Assembly (NCBI GenBank): GCA_022559985.1
Contig: JAFJTR010000016.1
Span: 186,001 to 250,000, forward strand
DNA length: 64,000 bases
DNA from: Parastagonospora avenae f. sp. tritici 18332-5
Taxonomy: Eukaryota > Ascomycota > Dothideomycetes > Pleosporales > Phaeosphaeriaceae
Reading direction: 5' to 3'
Shown one piece after another: positions 46,657-56,497 of this stretch; position 1 is the stretch's first letter, and every line of letters begins with the position of its first letter. The notes under the pieces were generated by a model. It did no database searches and was not told the origin of the DNA. It saw only the letters and a program-made list of their open reading frames with translations. The position numbers and the translations under genes are program-made.

Positions 46657-49350
46657 TCAAGCTACGCCAAGTCGCAGGCTAACCGCACGGCGATGAGCTT
46701 CGAGTTCCTCCACGCGCGCGAGCTCCATAACCGCCGGGCCCACGTTCTGCAGGCCCTCTTTTGTGAGGTGGGCGCTAGTGATGTGCTTAACGTAGGAAGC
46801 CAGATTGACACCAGAGTACTGCTTCGCATATCCGTAGGTGGCTATCGCCGTATTAGCATTGCACATTGGAGATCAAAGTTCGATTGACTTACGGAGAGAG
46901 TGATTGACGCCAGCGGAGTAGTCGCCAACACTTTCTGGTGTCCATTCGCCAATGAACACACTTCCTGCGTTCTCAACGAGCTCAACTACCTTGTCTGCGT
47001 TCTTGACCTGCAAGATTAGGTGCTCTGGTGCATACTGATTGCTGAGCTCCAGAGCTTCTTCGATCGTGCCGACAGCTAGTGTAAGTGAGTGCTCAATTGC
47101 GCCACGGACAATGTCCACACGAGGAAGAGCGTTCGCCTGTCGATGGAGCTCATCTTCGATCGCTGTCAGCTGAGCTTCATTCAGTCCGACCGCAATCAGA
47201 ATGACTTGAGAGTCAACACCGTGCTCGGCCTGACTGAGCAGATCTGACGCAACGAACGCGGGATTAGCAGATGCGTCAGCAATGACCAATAATTCACTGG
47301 GTCCTGCCGGCATGTCAATGCTCACGCCAGCGTTCGTGTCGTTCGATACATGCATCTTCGCTGCTGTAACAAATTGGTTTCCAGGTCCCAGGATCTTATC
47401 GACCTTGGACACACTCTCGGTACCATAGGCCATTGCGGCCACAGCTTGTGCACCACCCGCAAGCACGATCATCTCAGCACCAACCTTATGAGCAGCATAC
47501 ACGACTTCGGGTGTTACTTTTCCATTGGACCGAGGTGGTGTTGAGAGGACAATCTTCTTGCAGCCAGCAACCATGGCTGGTACTCCGAGCATGAGTGCAG
47601 TGGAGGGCAGAACAGCGGTACCGCCAGGGACATAGAGGCCGACTCGCTCAATGGGTCGAGCGAATCGCGAACAGACAACGCCGGGCATTGTTTCGACCAC
47701 GAGAGGCTTGTCTTCCCTCTGCGCAGCGTGGAATTTGCGGATGTTCTCGAAGGAAATATCGATAGCTTTGGCGGTTTCTGGTGCCAGTTGCATCAGCTCA
47801 GGTGGGAATGGCGCCCGCAGGACCGGCGATGTCAGTGAAGTCGCTTTCTCGAATTTGTGCGTGTATTCAAGCAGTGCCGCGTCGCCGCGTGTCTTGACGG
47901 CGTCAATGATGGGTCGGCATATGCCAATAATCTTCTCGGTCGACTTCTGCGATGGTCTTTGAAGTGCTGCCGCGATTGTCTCTGGTGTCTCTTGTGCTGT
48001 GACATATCTCTTCATGGCAATTCGACCATCCTTTGTGCCTGCCGGATCGTCTTTGCTCTTGGGAACTGAAGCAGCTTCCTTGAGCGTCTCTGCGGATAGT
48101 CCGTTCGAAGCACCGTTAGTAGCGGTTTTCGATGTGCCGTTCGCTGCTGCCGCCTGTGCTGCGAAAGCAGGTTTTGCGTCACCCTGTCGTCGCTTCACCT
48201 TGATGCTCTTTGCGTCGAGATTTCGCTCGACATCTTCAAGAGACACGCCGGCAGCTACACACTTCGTCAAAGCAAAGTAGAACAGGTCTGCGGCCTCAAA
48301 TGCAACGTGCTCCTTGGTAGTCGCGTCGCAGAGTTCTGTCGCTTCTTCTAGAATTTTCGCTCGGAGAAGTTGCTCATCGTTGAACAATCGCGCGGTATAT
48401 GATCCTTGAGGTGCAGAATCCTTTCGACTTTGTAGAGTCTTTTGTAGCTTTGACAGTCCACGGTAGTCTCCAAAGCATGTCGGAGTAGCCAGGTGACAGA
48501 ACCCTCGGCCCTTTTGCCTGACAACAAACTGCAAGCAGTCACTGTCGCAGTCAAACGACATGGAAACCAGCTCTTGTATGTCTCCACTGCTCTCGCCCTT
48601 GTACCACAAACCCCGCTTCCGACTCTGATAGACACCTCGTCCAGTCCGCAAGCTCTCTGCCACACTCTCCTCGCTGCTGTATACCAGTCCGAGCGCGACG
48701 CCTCTCTCGTCGGTGACGAGTGTTGTGTAGAGACCATCGGGTCGGTCGCTCGTTGCATTGGCCATGACAAGCTTCGCGACGCTGATCAAGCTAGAGTCCT
48801 TCTTCTCGTCGATTGTGAGGGACTGAGCCGGTACGATGGGAATAGCTGAGAGCTTCGCTAGCTTCAAGGAGTTCTCGAGGTTTGGTTCGGCGAACGAGAT
48901 GAAGGCATTGGGCCTATCGGGTCCATACTCCTTCAGCCATGCCTCGACGAGGTCGATGTCTTGCGCTTCGTGCAAGTAGATGTCGACCTGAGTGCCCGAT
49001 ATCGCATCAATCACTTCTGACCGGCTGTTTCCTGGCAAGCATAGTACTATCCTGTCTTGATCGATGTTCAACGATTTGAGCGCATCTAGCTGGTGACGCG
49101 TCACAAACACTTTGGCGGCACCGGCGTCGAGAAGCGAAAGGATATCGTCGGTCGAGGTAAGAGTGGCGACGCCGAGGTAATTCGAATAGCGACCAACAGA
49201 TTGCTGGAGGTGTGCAAGGGCTTGATCGACTGTTTCGTCAGTGACTCTAACAAAGACACTGCCAACGAAAGATAGTGCTTGTTGGTCGAGGCCCTGTAAC
49301 TCGTTGGACTGGCTGACCAGGTCAATTGCAGCAAGCAGTGTCGGCGCCAT
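46657..49350 (-). CDS. HIS4: Trifunctional histidine biosynthesis protein (HisI-HisE-HisD)
   Basis: Two exons (49350-46893, 46841-46657; intron 51 nt) encode 880 residues. After an N-terminal region of about 200 residues comes the phosphoribosyl-AMP cyclohydrolase part (RKRGLWYKGESSGDIQELV, FDCDSDCLQFVV). Next is the phosphoribosyl-ATP pyrophosphatase (LRAKILEEATELCDA, HVAFEAADLFYFALTKC). Histidinol dehydrogenase fills residues about 450-880 (VGLYVPGGTAVLPSTALMLG, GPSELLVIADASANPAFVA, DLLSQAEHGVDSQV). It carries out steps 2, 3 and the last two oxidations of histidine synthesis. The second exon restores NHSLPTYGYAKQYSGVNL. Confidence 0.96.
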
Positions 49351-49409
49351 GACTGCAAGTAAATCTGAGTATCAAGATTCGTACAGAGATGGTAAAAAAG
49401 TCAACATGA

Positions 49410-49418
49410 ATGAGTCGT
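49410..49418. promoter_or_regulatory. Possible Gcn4/CpcA-type site upstream of HIS4
   Basis: ATGAGTCGT, about 60 bp before the HIS4 start, differs by one base from the ATGASTCAT consensus bound by cross-pathway-control factors, which usually regulate this gene. It is a weak single match. Confidence 0.25.
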
Positions 49419-50057
49419 CGCGAGAAAAGTCTAGACTAGCAGCTGTCAAATCACGCGGGGCTGGTTCCGATCACTGCCCCACTAACCATCGATGACGCCA
49501 CCAGATCCCCCGAAACTGCCATCAGTACTACTATCTTGTGTCGAACTTACACATGAATTGTGAACACCTTTGTATGACATGGAAATCTACTAACGCGCTA
49601 AACATGTGTTCTTGGATAACAACTGACTTTTCGTCCGTCAACCCATAAGTTTCATCTACTCGGCACCGGAGTGACGCCGACTTCCTGGCCCTTATGCGAA
49701 TTATAGGCATTTGCGACGTATGGACCGTATAGCAAACTTTTTATACTAGCATCAGTTCCACCGCTCGAGTCTTGGCCACTACGGAGAGTCGGGAATGACT
49801 TCAAGTGTGAGCAGCCCTGACAGCGCAGAGTCAACGACCCATGCTACCCCACATTGCGCAGATACCTGTATAGCACACTGACCTCATCGGCCCTCGGATG
49901 ATGGGTGTATCCCATTCCGTTCATGATAGGTGTAGTCTCCACAGCATGCCGCCAGTACTCTCGTGCTTCCAATAGTCGGCTATAAGAAGGGTGTGGTACG
50001 AGGACAACTTTGTTCCGTACTTTCGACCTTTTTCTCAACTCATCTGCAGCTGACACC
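49419..50057. other. Divergent intergenic region HIS4/epoxide hydrolase
   Basis: No gene is seen. It should contain the remaining promoter sequence of both flanking genes; no clear TATA box was recognised. Confidence 0.35.
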
Positions 50058-51378
50058 ATGTCTTACTCACCGCCCAGCGCAGCCAAGCCATTCACACTCA
50101 ACGTCTCTGACCAGGATCTCTCAGAATGGCGCCAACTGCTCCAGCTCTCGAAGATTGGTCCTACTACGTATGAAAACACCCAAACCAAAGAGAACTTTGG
50201 TGTCACCAAAGAATGGTTGTCCAACGCAAAGGACTACTGGCTCAATACGTACGACTGGCGCGCCCAGGAGAAACACATCAATTCCTTCGACAATTTCAGG
50301 ATGCAGATCGACAGTATCGACGTGCATTTTGTTGCCTTGTTTTCTGAGAAGAAGGATGCCGTCCCCATTATCTTAATGCACGGTTGGCCCGGAAGTTTCA
50401 TCGAGTTCCTGCCAATGTTGGAGTTGGTTCGGAAGCAGTATGAGAAGCAGAACCTGCCATACCATCTCGTTGTCCCGTCGCTGCCAGGATATACCCTGAG
50501 CCACGGACTTCCCATAGATAAGAACTGGACCATGGAAGACACCGCGGTCATCATGCATAAACTCATGACGAACCTTGGTTTCGAGAAATATCTCGCTCAA
50601 GGAGGAGATGTCGGAAGCTTCGAAGCCAAATTATTGGCGAATGAACAGGACGCATGTGTTGGCATACACTGTAAGTGAATCTACCTTTTTTGCTTGGCCA
50701 ACTCTTCCTAATGCAATTCATCAGTGAACATGTTTTCCACCTTGGACGAGCCAGATCAAGACAAACTCACCGCCTTTGAGAAGGAGCGTCTAGAAGCGAC
50801 AGAGCACTGGCGAGAGAACGGTATGGGATATGTCAAGGAACACAGCACTCGTCCGAGCACGATCGGTCACGTACTTTCTTCAAACCCTCTTGCTCTTCTA
50901 GCATGGTGAGTGCTCCTTGAACAGTCAACTCTCCTCCAAGGCTAACATGGCTATCAAGGATTGGCGAAAAGTTCCTCGAATGGACCGACCCAAAAACGAC
51001 TCCTGGTCTCGACGACATTCTGACTAACATCTCGCTTTACTGGTTCACATCCGGCTATCCGACCTCCATTTATCCGTACCGGGCCTTAAATACAACACCG
51101 TCAATTTTCAGTGGTATAAACAAACCCACTGGCGTATCGTGGTTCCCCTATGAATTGTCACCGATGATCCGGCACGTACTGGAGAGGCATTGTGAACTTG
51201 TTTTCTTCAAAAAGCATGAGAAGGGCGGACATTTCGCGGCGTTTGAGTGTCCTAAGGAGCTTTGGGAAGACATTGAGGAGTTTGTTAAGAAGGTTTGGAA
51301 GGTATGATGGAGGAATGGGTAGCGTTCGATGAGAGATTGAACGCTAACGTCTAGAAGGGTTCTGGACCGAAGTTGTAG
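50058..51378 (+). CDS. Epoxide hydrolase (alpha/beta fold), alternative C-terminus
   Basis: Exons 50058-50670, 50725-50905, 50959-51301 and a possible 24-nt fourth exon 51355-51378. The N-terminal epoxide-hydrolase cap (FTLNVSDQDLSEWRQLLQLS) precedes the fold: HGWPGSFIEF (oxyanion region), nucleophile Asp in QGGDVGS (about 184) and catalytic His in KGGHFAAFECP. It hydrolyses epoxides to diols. If the last intron (51302-51354; GTATGA donor, GCTAACGTCTAG end) is removed, 386 residues end in GSGPKL, a PTS1-like tail. If it is retained, TGA at 51305 gives 380 residues ending WKV. Both products look possible. Confidence 0.88.
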
Positions 51379-52947
51379 AGCTAGAAGGATGACAGACTGA
51401 AGTCTATTGTAGATGCATATGATATGACGTTGCTCTGTGAAGACGCTTTTCGCAAGATTTTGGTGGCCCGTGCTGGAGTTCTTATTGCATAGCAATTTGA
51501 GTCTTGATTTAAGACTGAAGAAGTAAACGCTGAGAGCCACACACGTGTGCTGTGCGATCTCAACAGAGGACGCGGAGAATTCTCAAATCTTCGTGAAAGA
51601 GGGCTCTGCGGTACGCACTGGACACGCTCTGTTTGCAGCCGTTGAGTGACTCGAGGCTGATATAAATACCCGATGTTGGTGCTACTAATAGCTCATGCCC
51701 GACCTGACGCTCACCGTTGCACAAAGCATGAAGCCGAGAAGCACCACCGTATAATCGCCGACTCAGGCATCGCACCAAACAAGGCGGGAACGACAACAAC
51801 AATGCGATCTGATCGTGATCAACAGGGACGGCCCTTCCAGCACCATGTGCCGCTGTCCAAAAAGCAAGGAACGGCAAATCGTGAAGCGCAAACATGACCT
51901 TGACCATGCAAAAGCGAGTCCTCACCCGTGATCACGGCCGGCAAAGGCGCTTTGCAGGTGGGCTTGGCGTCCATCCCGTGGTGACCACTCATTGCCTCGT
52001 GCCAGAATTCCATGCATGACCCGTCGCGCCGGGACCGCGTCGGCGACTGGGTGGGATTGCATGGTACAGTAACAACGCAGAGGGGCTGCTTTTGCCAACT
52101 CACGCGGTACTGTGTAGGTATATCCCGGAGAGGCTGCGAAGTAAGTTGCATTGTAGCCAGAGCAACGAGGCACAGTGAGGCAGGATGAGTGGCCAAGGGA
52201 TGGGTGGTTCAGGTGTTGGTGCATGCAGGACTGTCAGGGTCTGGTCTGGTCCCTGCTCGTTCTGGACGTGTGGCATTTTTGGGATTCGGATGCATTTTGT
52301 ACTAAGGGAAATGCTAGTCAGCCAAAGTACAGTATGCCTTTTGGCGGTGAAGAGGGCGAACGCAGGTGCGGGACGAAGGACAGGTCAAGAAGGCGAAGGT
52401 GCCCGGGTCCAGTCGCCGCTGTCCGTTTCCTCTGTCTTGTTCCTCCCATCTTACCTTGCGTGCTGCTGCTGCTCCTCCCGCGAAACCGTGCCGCGACAGC
52501 CCCGTCCCTCGAAAGCAATTTCCCACCCCGAGCCGGGCTATCCTCCGCTTCCGACAGATCTGCACGCGCAGCTCTCCCGCTTCTTCGGCACAGCCAGCCC
52601 TTTTTCTGACATTCCGCTGCGACCACGTCTCCCTGAAGTCTGACTGAAAGAGTTGTTGTGTGTGACCAGCGAAAAGCGCACTATCTTGCTTCACGAGACG
52701 TTTACGAACTAGTCAAACAGGCGGCGAAAGCTTGAAGAGGCAAAACAGCGGTCACGCCCAAAGTCAGCAGCCAGAACCAACAGGACATTCCAAAAGAAGG
52801 GGGGACCCCAGGCGCATCTGATTGTTTTCTGCCTGCGACTCAAACAAAACTCCTTCAGAGACTCCCTCGCAAACATCAGCGACGAGCGCACACCACCAAC
52901 CTCACCCACGAAACCAGCTTGAGCGCATACCCCCCTACACCGCAGCC
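51379..52947. other. Intergenic region, no gene seen
   Basis: The GC-rich part at 52300-52650 gives overlapping open frames on both strands (up to about 150 codons) with no recognisable protein character. C-rich stretches lie before the next gene and may be its promoter and leader. Confidence 0.35.
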
Positions 52948-53700
52948 ATGCACCGCAAAAACCCCATCTCCGTGCTCGTCTACAACACGCTCTTCCCCAC
53001 GCCCTCACCCACCGACCCCCCATCCTTCTCCGCCCACCTCTCTAAGAACCTCGTCGGCGAAGTCCGCATCGAAACCGCAAACTTCTACGGCTCACTCGAT
53101 ACCATCGAAGCTCGGTATCCCGGGCTCAACTACGCCTTCGCCCCTCACCGCAAGCGCCTCGGCCGCTTCCCCCACCACCGCAAGCTCTTCGCGGCCTTCG
53201 ACTCGCTCGGCCTCACCGAGTCTGAAATCCAGGGCTTCTGCCGCTGGGAAGGCACGTTGTGGGCGCGCGAGCGCTACGAGCGCGACGAGGGCGTCAAAGT
53301 CGTCGACACAACGGGCTGCGAAATCGGCGCATGGGTCGACCGCCGCCAACCACGGTCGCGCGCGTCGCCCCAGAGCAGAAACATCAACGTCAAGACGGAC
53401 ATCGAGGTGGAAATCACGCCGCAGCTGCACGCCCAGGACACGGAGATGCAGGACTCGGACGAGAGCGAGGAGGAGCTCGACGCGAGTGTGGGCTTCAGCC
53501 TGAACGCGAGACTCCTGCAGGCGGCGGCGCTGCGCGAGCAGGGTGCAAATGTCGTCATGGACCCCGAGTGGGAACAGTATCTCAAGGAGGCGCAGGAAAG
53601 AGGGGAGCTCAATATTGATGCGACTCGCGCGGTCCTCCTCGCTGCGCAACAAACTACCGCGGAACAACCGCAGGCCTTTGAACCCGCGGCGGCGGCCTAG
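52948..53700 (+). CDS. Conserved fungal protein of unknown function
   Basis: A single exon of 250 residues from ATG 52948. It starts MHRKNPISVLVYNTLFP and has a compact core: VGEVRIETANFYGS, LNYAFAPHRKRLGRFPHHRK and FDSLGLTESEIQGFCRWEGT, then WARERYERDEGVKVVDTTG. This core resembles a fungal family I know only as uncharacterised. An acidic stretch (DSDESEEELD) and helical tail follow. TAG at 53698 ends the frame, but the next 21 codons in frame (ALAADAEVVAMFFDSLMVEL then TGA at 53764) look coding. The true C-terminus may therefore lie at 53766 through readthrough or a sequence error. The gene is convergent with CSN7. Confidence 0.75.
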   Translation: MHRKNPISVLVYNTLFPTPSPTDPPSFSAHLSKNLVGEVRIETANFYGSLDTIEARYPGLNYAFAPHRKRLGRFPHHRKLFAAFDSLGLTESEIQGFCRWEGTLWARERYERDEGVKVVDTTGCEIGAWVDRRQPRSRASPQSRNINVKTDIEVEITPQLHAQDTEMQDSDESEEELDASVGFSLNARLLQAAALREQGANVVMDPEWEQYLKEAQERGELNIDATRAVLLAAQQTTAEQPQAFEPAAAA

Positions 53701-54304
53701 CAGGCGCTCGCGGCCGACGCAGAAGTCGTCGCCATGTTCTTCGATTCCCTAATGGTCGAGCTATGAGCCCTGGCATTTGCATACCACACGGCGTTCTTGG
53801 GGTGCAGGCGCATGCGAGATACCCAGAATTTCGCTGGGGCTTTTTTCTTGGTTGTTGTTCAGTTGGTTATTAATGGGGTTTTGATTGCCCGTTTACGGGC
53901 ATTGGGTTATAGATGAGCTGTTCTTGTGTACTTGGTCCACATTCTAGCGAGCATAAGGAAGTTTTCTATTTTAGCACGGGCATTGGGTGCGGCTTATTGG
54001 AGAGGGATGGCATAGATAGATGCAATTATGCAGCCTTTCTTGTTCGAATTTGGATTGTTCGTGTCTGTGTATGCATCTATTTGGAGCTTCTACGTGGTGA
54101 GCTTGAAGTGTGTGTGCCTCAGAGCATCAAGCCCTCTCACTTGTTCTGACGGGGCTACGGTCGGACTGGCAGCGCAGTGTCTAGCTCCTCTTCAGCTACC
54201 AGCTCGCCATCACGGGTCCTGCCCACACTGCGCATGATGTGTTCGACAAAGGACGCACGTTCGCCTTCATCCTCAGTTTCCTCTCGTGGAGCACCCGACG
54301 AGTC

Positions 54305-55177
54305 CTATCCCAGTCGTCTGCCCATGCCACCCAAGAAGTTGCCTGGCGGACCCCTCTTGTTGCCACGCGTCGTCCTACCACTGCCTCCCTCATCATCGAT
54401 GTCCATGGCATCGTCACCACCGTATCCTCCTAAACCACGCTTGCTCGACGACTTCTCTTCACTCGACTGCATGACAGCCTCGAGCGCGCGGTCCTTCTTC
54501 CGACGCACCTTCTCCCTATCCACAGCTTCCTTCTTGACTTTCTCGACTTGCGCTTCGAGATTGGCGAGGGCGGAGTCGCAGCGCTGTGACCATGCCTGGA
54601 GCGTCGTTTGAAGTGCGGGTAGCGAGCCTGGAGCAAGATCGCGCAGTGGTGCGACTGATGTGACGGAGATGAGCGAGTGTGCGGGGTCGAGAGTGGCGGT
54701 GATGAGGCCGGAGTAGATGGCGGTCATGATGAGTTCTTCGAGGGCGCGGGTAGTGGGGAGATCGAGTGCTGTGAGGAGGTGCTTGTAGGTCAAGCTGCTA
54801 TGTGAGGTTGACAGCGGTAGCAATGAGAGCAGCAGGAGCTTCTGGTGCTGTTGTGCAGAGAGCTTGGGCAGGTTTGGCTGTGCTGTGTGAGGTCAGTGGC
54901 CTGATCGCAAGGACCTGGCTTTCAGCATCCCATACTTACACTTGTAGTCTTCCCATGTTCCCCAGGCGAAAATCTCTAGTAATGTGAGGTACGACGCATA
55001 CTCTTCCGAGTTCCGCAGGTTCTGAATGTTCGGTGTGCTTAGTAGCTCGGCGAAGACATATGTGTTGGGAGCGCTCGTGGCTTGTGTGATCAGGTCTGAA
55101 GCTGCTCGCGGCGAGGTTGCGGACTTTGTGAGGGCGAGGAACGGCTCGAGAGCATTGAGCGCCTTCGTCTGCTCCAT
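54305..55177 (-). CDS. CSN7: COP9 signalosome subunit 7 (PCI domain)
   Basis: Two exons (55177-54940, 54882-54305; intron 57 nt) give 271 residues. The N-terminal helical part (NALEPFLALTKSA, FAELLSTPNIQNL, YLTLLEIFAWGTWEDY) and PCI winged-helix part (SLTYKHLLTALDLPTTRALE, LIMTAIYSGLITATLDPA) fit CSN7. A long helix (LANLEAQVEKVKKEAVDREK) and a Gly/Arg-rich tail follow. The signalosome removes Nedd8 from cullins and affects fungal development. After TAG (54305) the same frame runs a further 49 codons to TAG 54155, including PREETEDEGERASFVEHIMR. This resembles real protein, so the annotated end may be premature. Confidence 0.85.
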
Positions 55178-56497
55178 GGTTGATGTGAGATATTTTATGC
55201 AGGATCGTGGAGCTTGTCTGGTAGTTGATGTTCAATTATCACGATATGTTGTGGCTGCAAGTGGTGAGCAGGCAGCTACAACGCGATAGAAGTCTTGGCA
55301 GGGAAGTCGCGATTGCCCCACTAGACCTCCCGCAACCCCGCGGCCAGGGTCGAGGCTCGCCTGCGATGACATGTTCCATGCGTCGCGTTCTTTGTCTAGC
55401 CCATTCGGATATCTGCTCACTCTCATTGTCTCTCCGATGCTCCGGCGTTGGATGGGATTGTTATCTATCGCGAGACATTTGATGCGAATCAACTACAACG
55501 CACCCCGGGACCGTCGACAGAGGTGTCACAGTAGCTAATCGACTCCCCTAAAGCTGACGTCTACACGCAAGCAAGACTGGGCATAGGAGTCGCGCTTGTA
55601 CACAGTACTAATTGAGACTATGGCGATTAACTTCAGCTTGGGTCGACCAACCTTTTTCTCCGAATTTGGCGTGTTATTTCCGAGGTCTCGATTAGCGTGG
55701 CGCAGCTTCACAGCTGGCATCTGACAAAGGCCACTCCCCATTATTGTGGTACCCTTCCAGACATGGCGTACCGAACAACGGCACATGCAGGGCAAAGACA
55801 TCCTCATCGAATGGGCACCCGCATTGTTGTCCGGTGAATGGCTACCGGATATCCATACTAATCTGTAGTTCGTGCTGCGGCTCTGCATGTCGCACTTGAG
55901 AATCATCCGAGCGTCCCTTCGAGCTTCCTGTTTCATAGTCGCCAAGCCGAAACACTTTATCTTCGTGTGAAGTGGGCCACATGGGCACTTGCCGCCAGCA
56001 TTTCAATTCCCTGTATTATTAATTGCTTGTCCTGCGCCGTGTCCTGTCTTCTTCACCTGACCTCGATCTCTACGGACTTCGCTTTTGTGGCGCAATCAGC
56101 TTTCGTTAATAGCATCTCACGGCAGCCGTCTAGCCCACTGGGGACCCGCCAAACCGGGATCTGCTGCGTCCAGTGCCGTACCCAGAGTGTGTGGCTGCTG
56201 CACCTCGACCCATATACTCCGGAAGTATCAATCGTCGGAATTATTAATTTTGGCTATTCGGCGTCTCGCGGAAGCAGGTCTTCCATAATCCGCACTGGAG
56301 TGCTGCTCCTTCCCTCGCCACCGTCAGCAAATCTCGCTCGCAACACTTCTGCATGTACCCGTAACCGCTACTATCGCGTCTCTCGCCGACCGTATCGCCT
56401 CGCACAACCCGCGCTTGCGCTGTGCTGGCATTGAAGCGCTGCTCGTCTCGGATTACAAACCACACAACTGCGCATCGCTACGCGCATTTTCAGCCCC
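55178..56497. other. 1.3-kb divergent intergenic region CSN7/CCC2
   Basis: Open frames such as 55967-56434 (plus) have no recognisable motif. The region should hold both promoters. No metal-response element was identified with confidence. Confidence 0.35.

Noticed and set aside
52175..52694. Several overlapping frames on both strands
   Set aside because: They arise from GC-rich sequence with few stops; none shows protein features.
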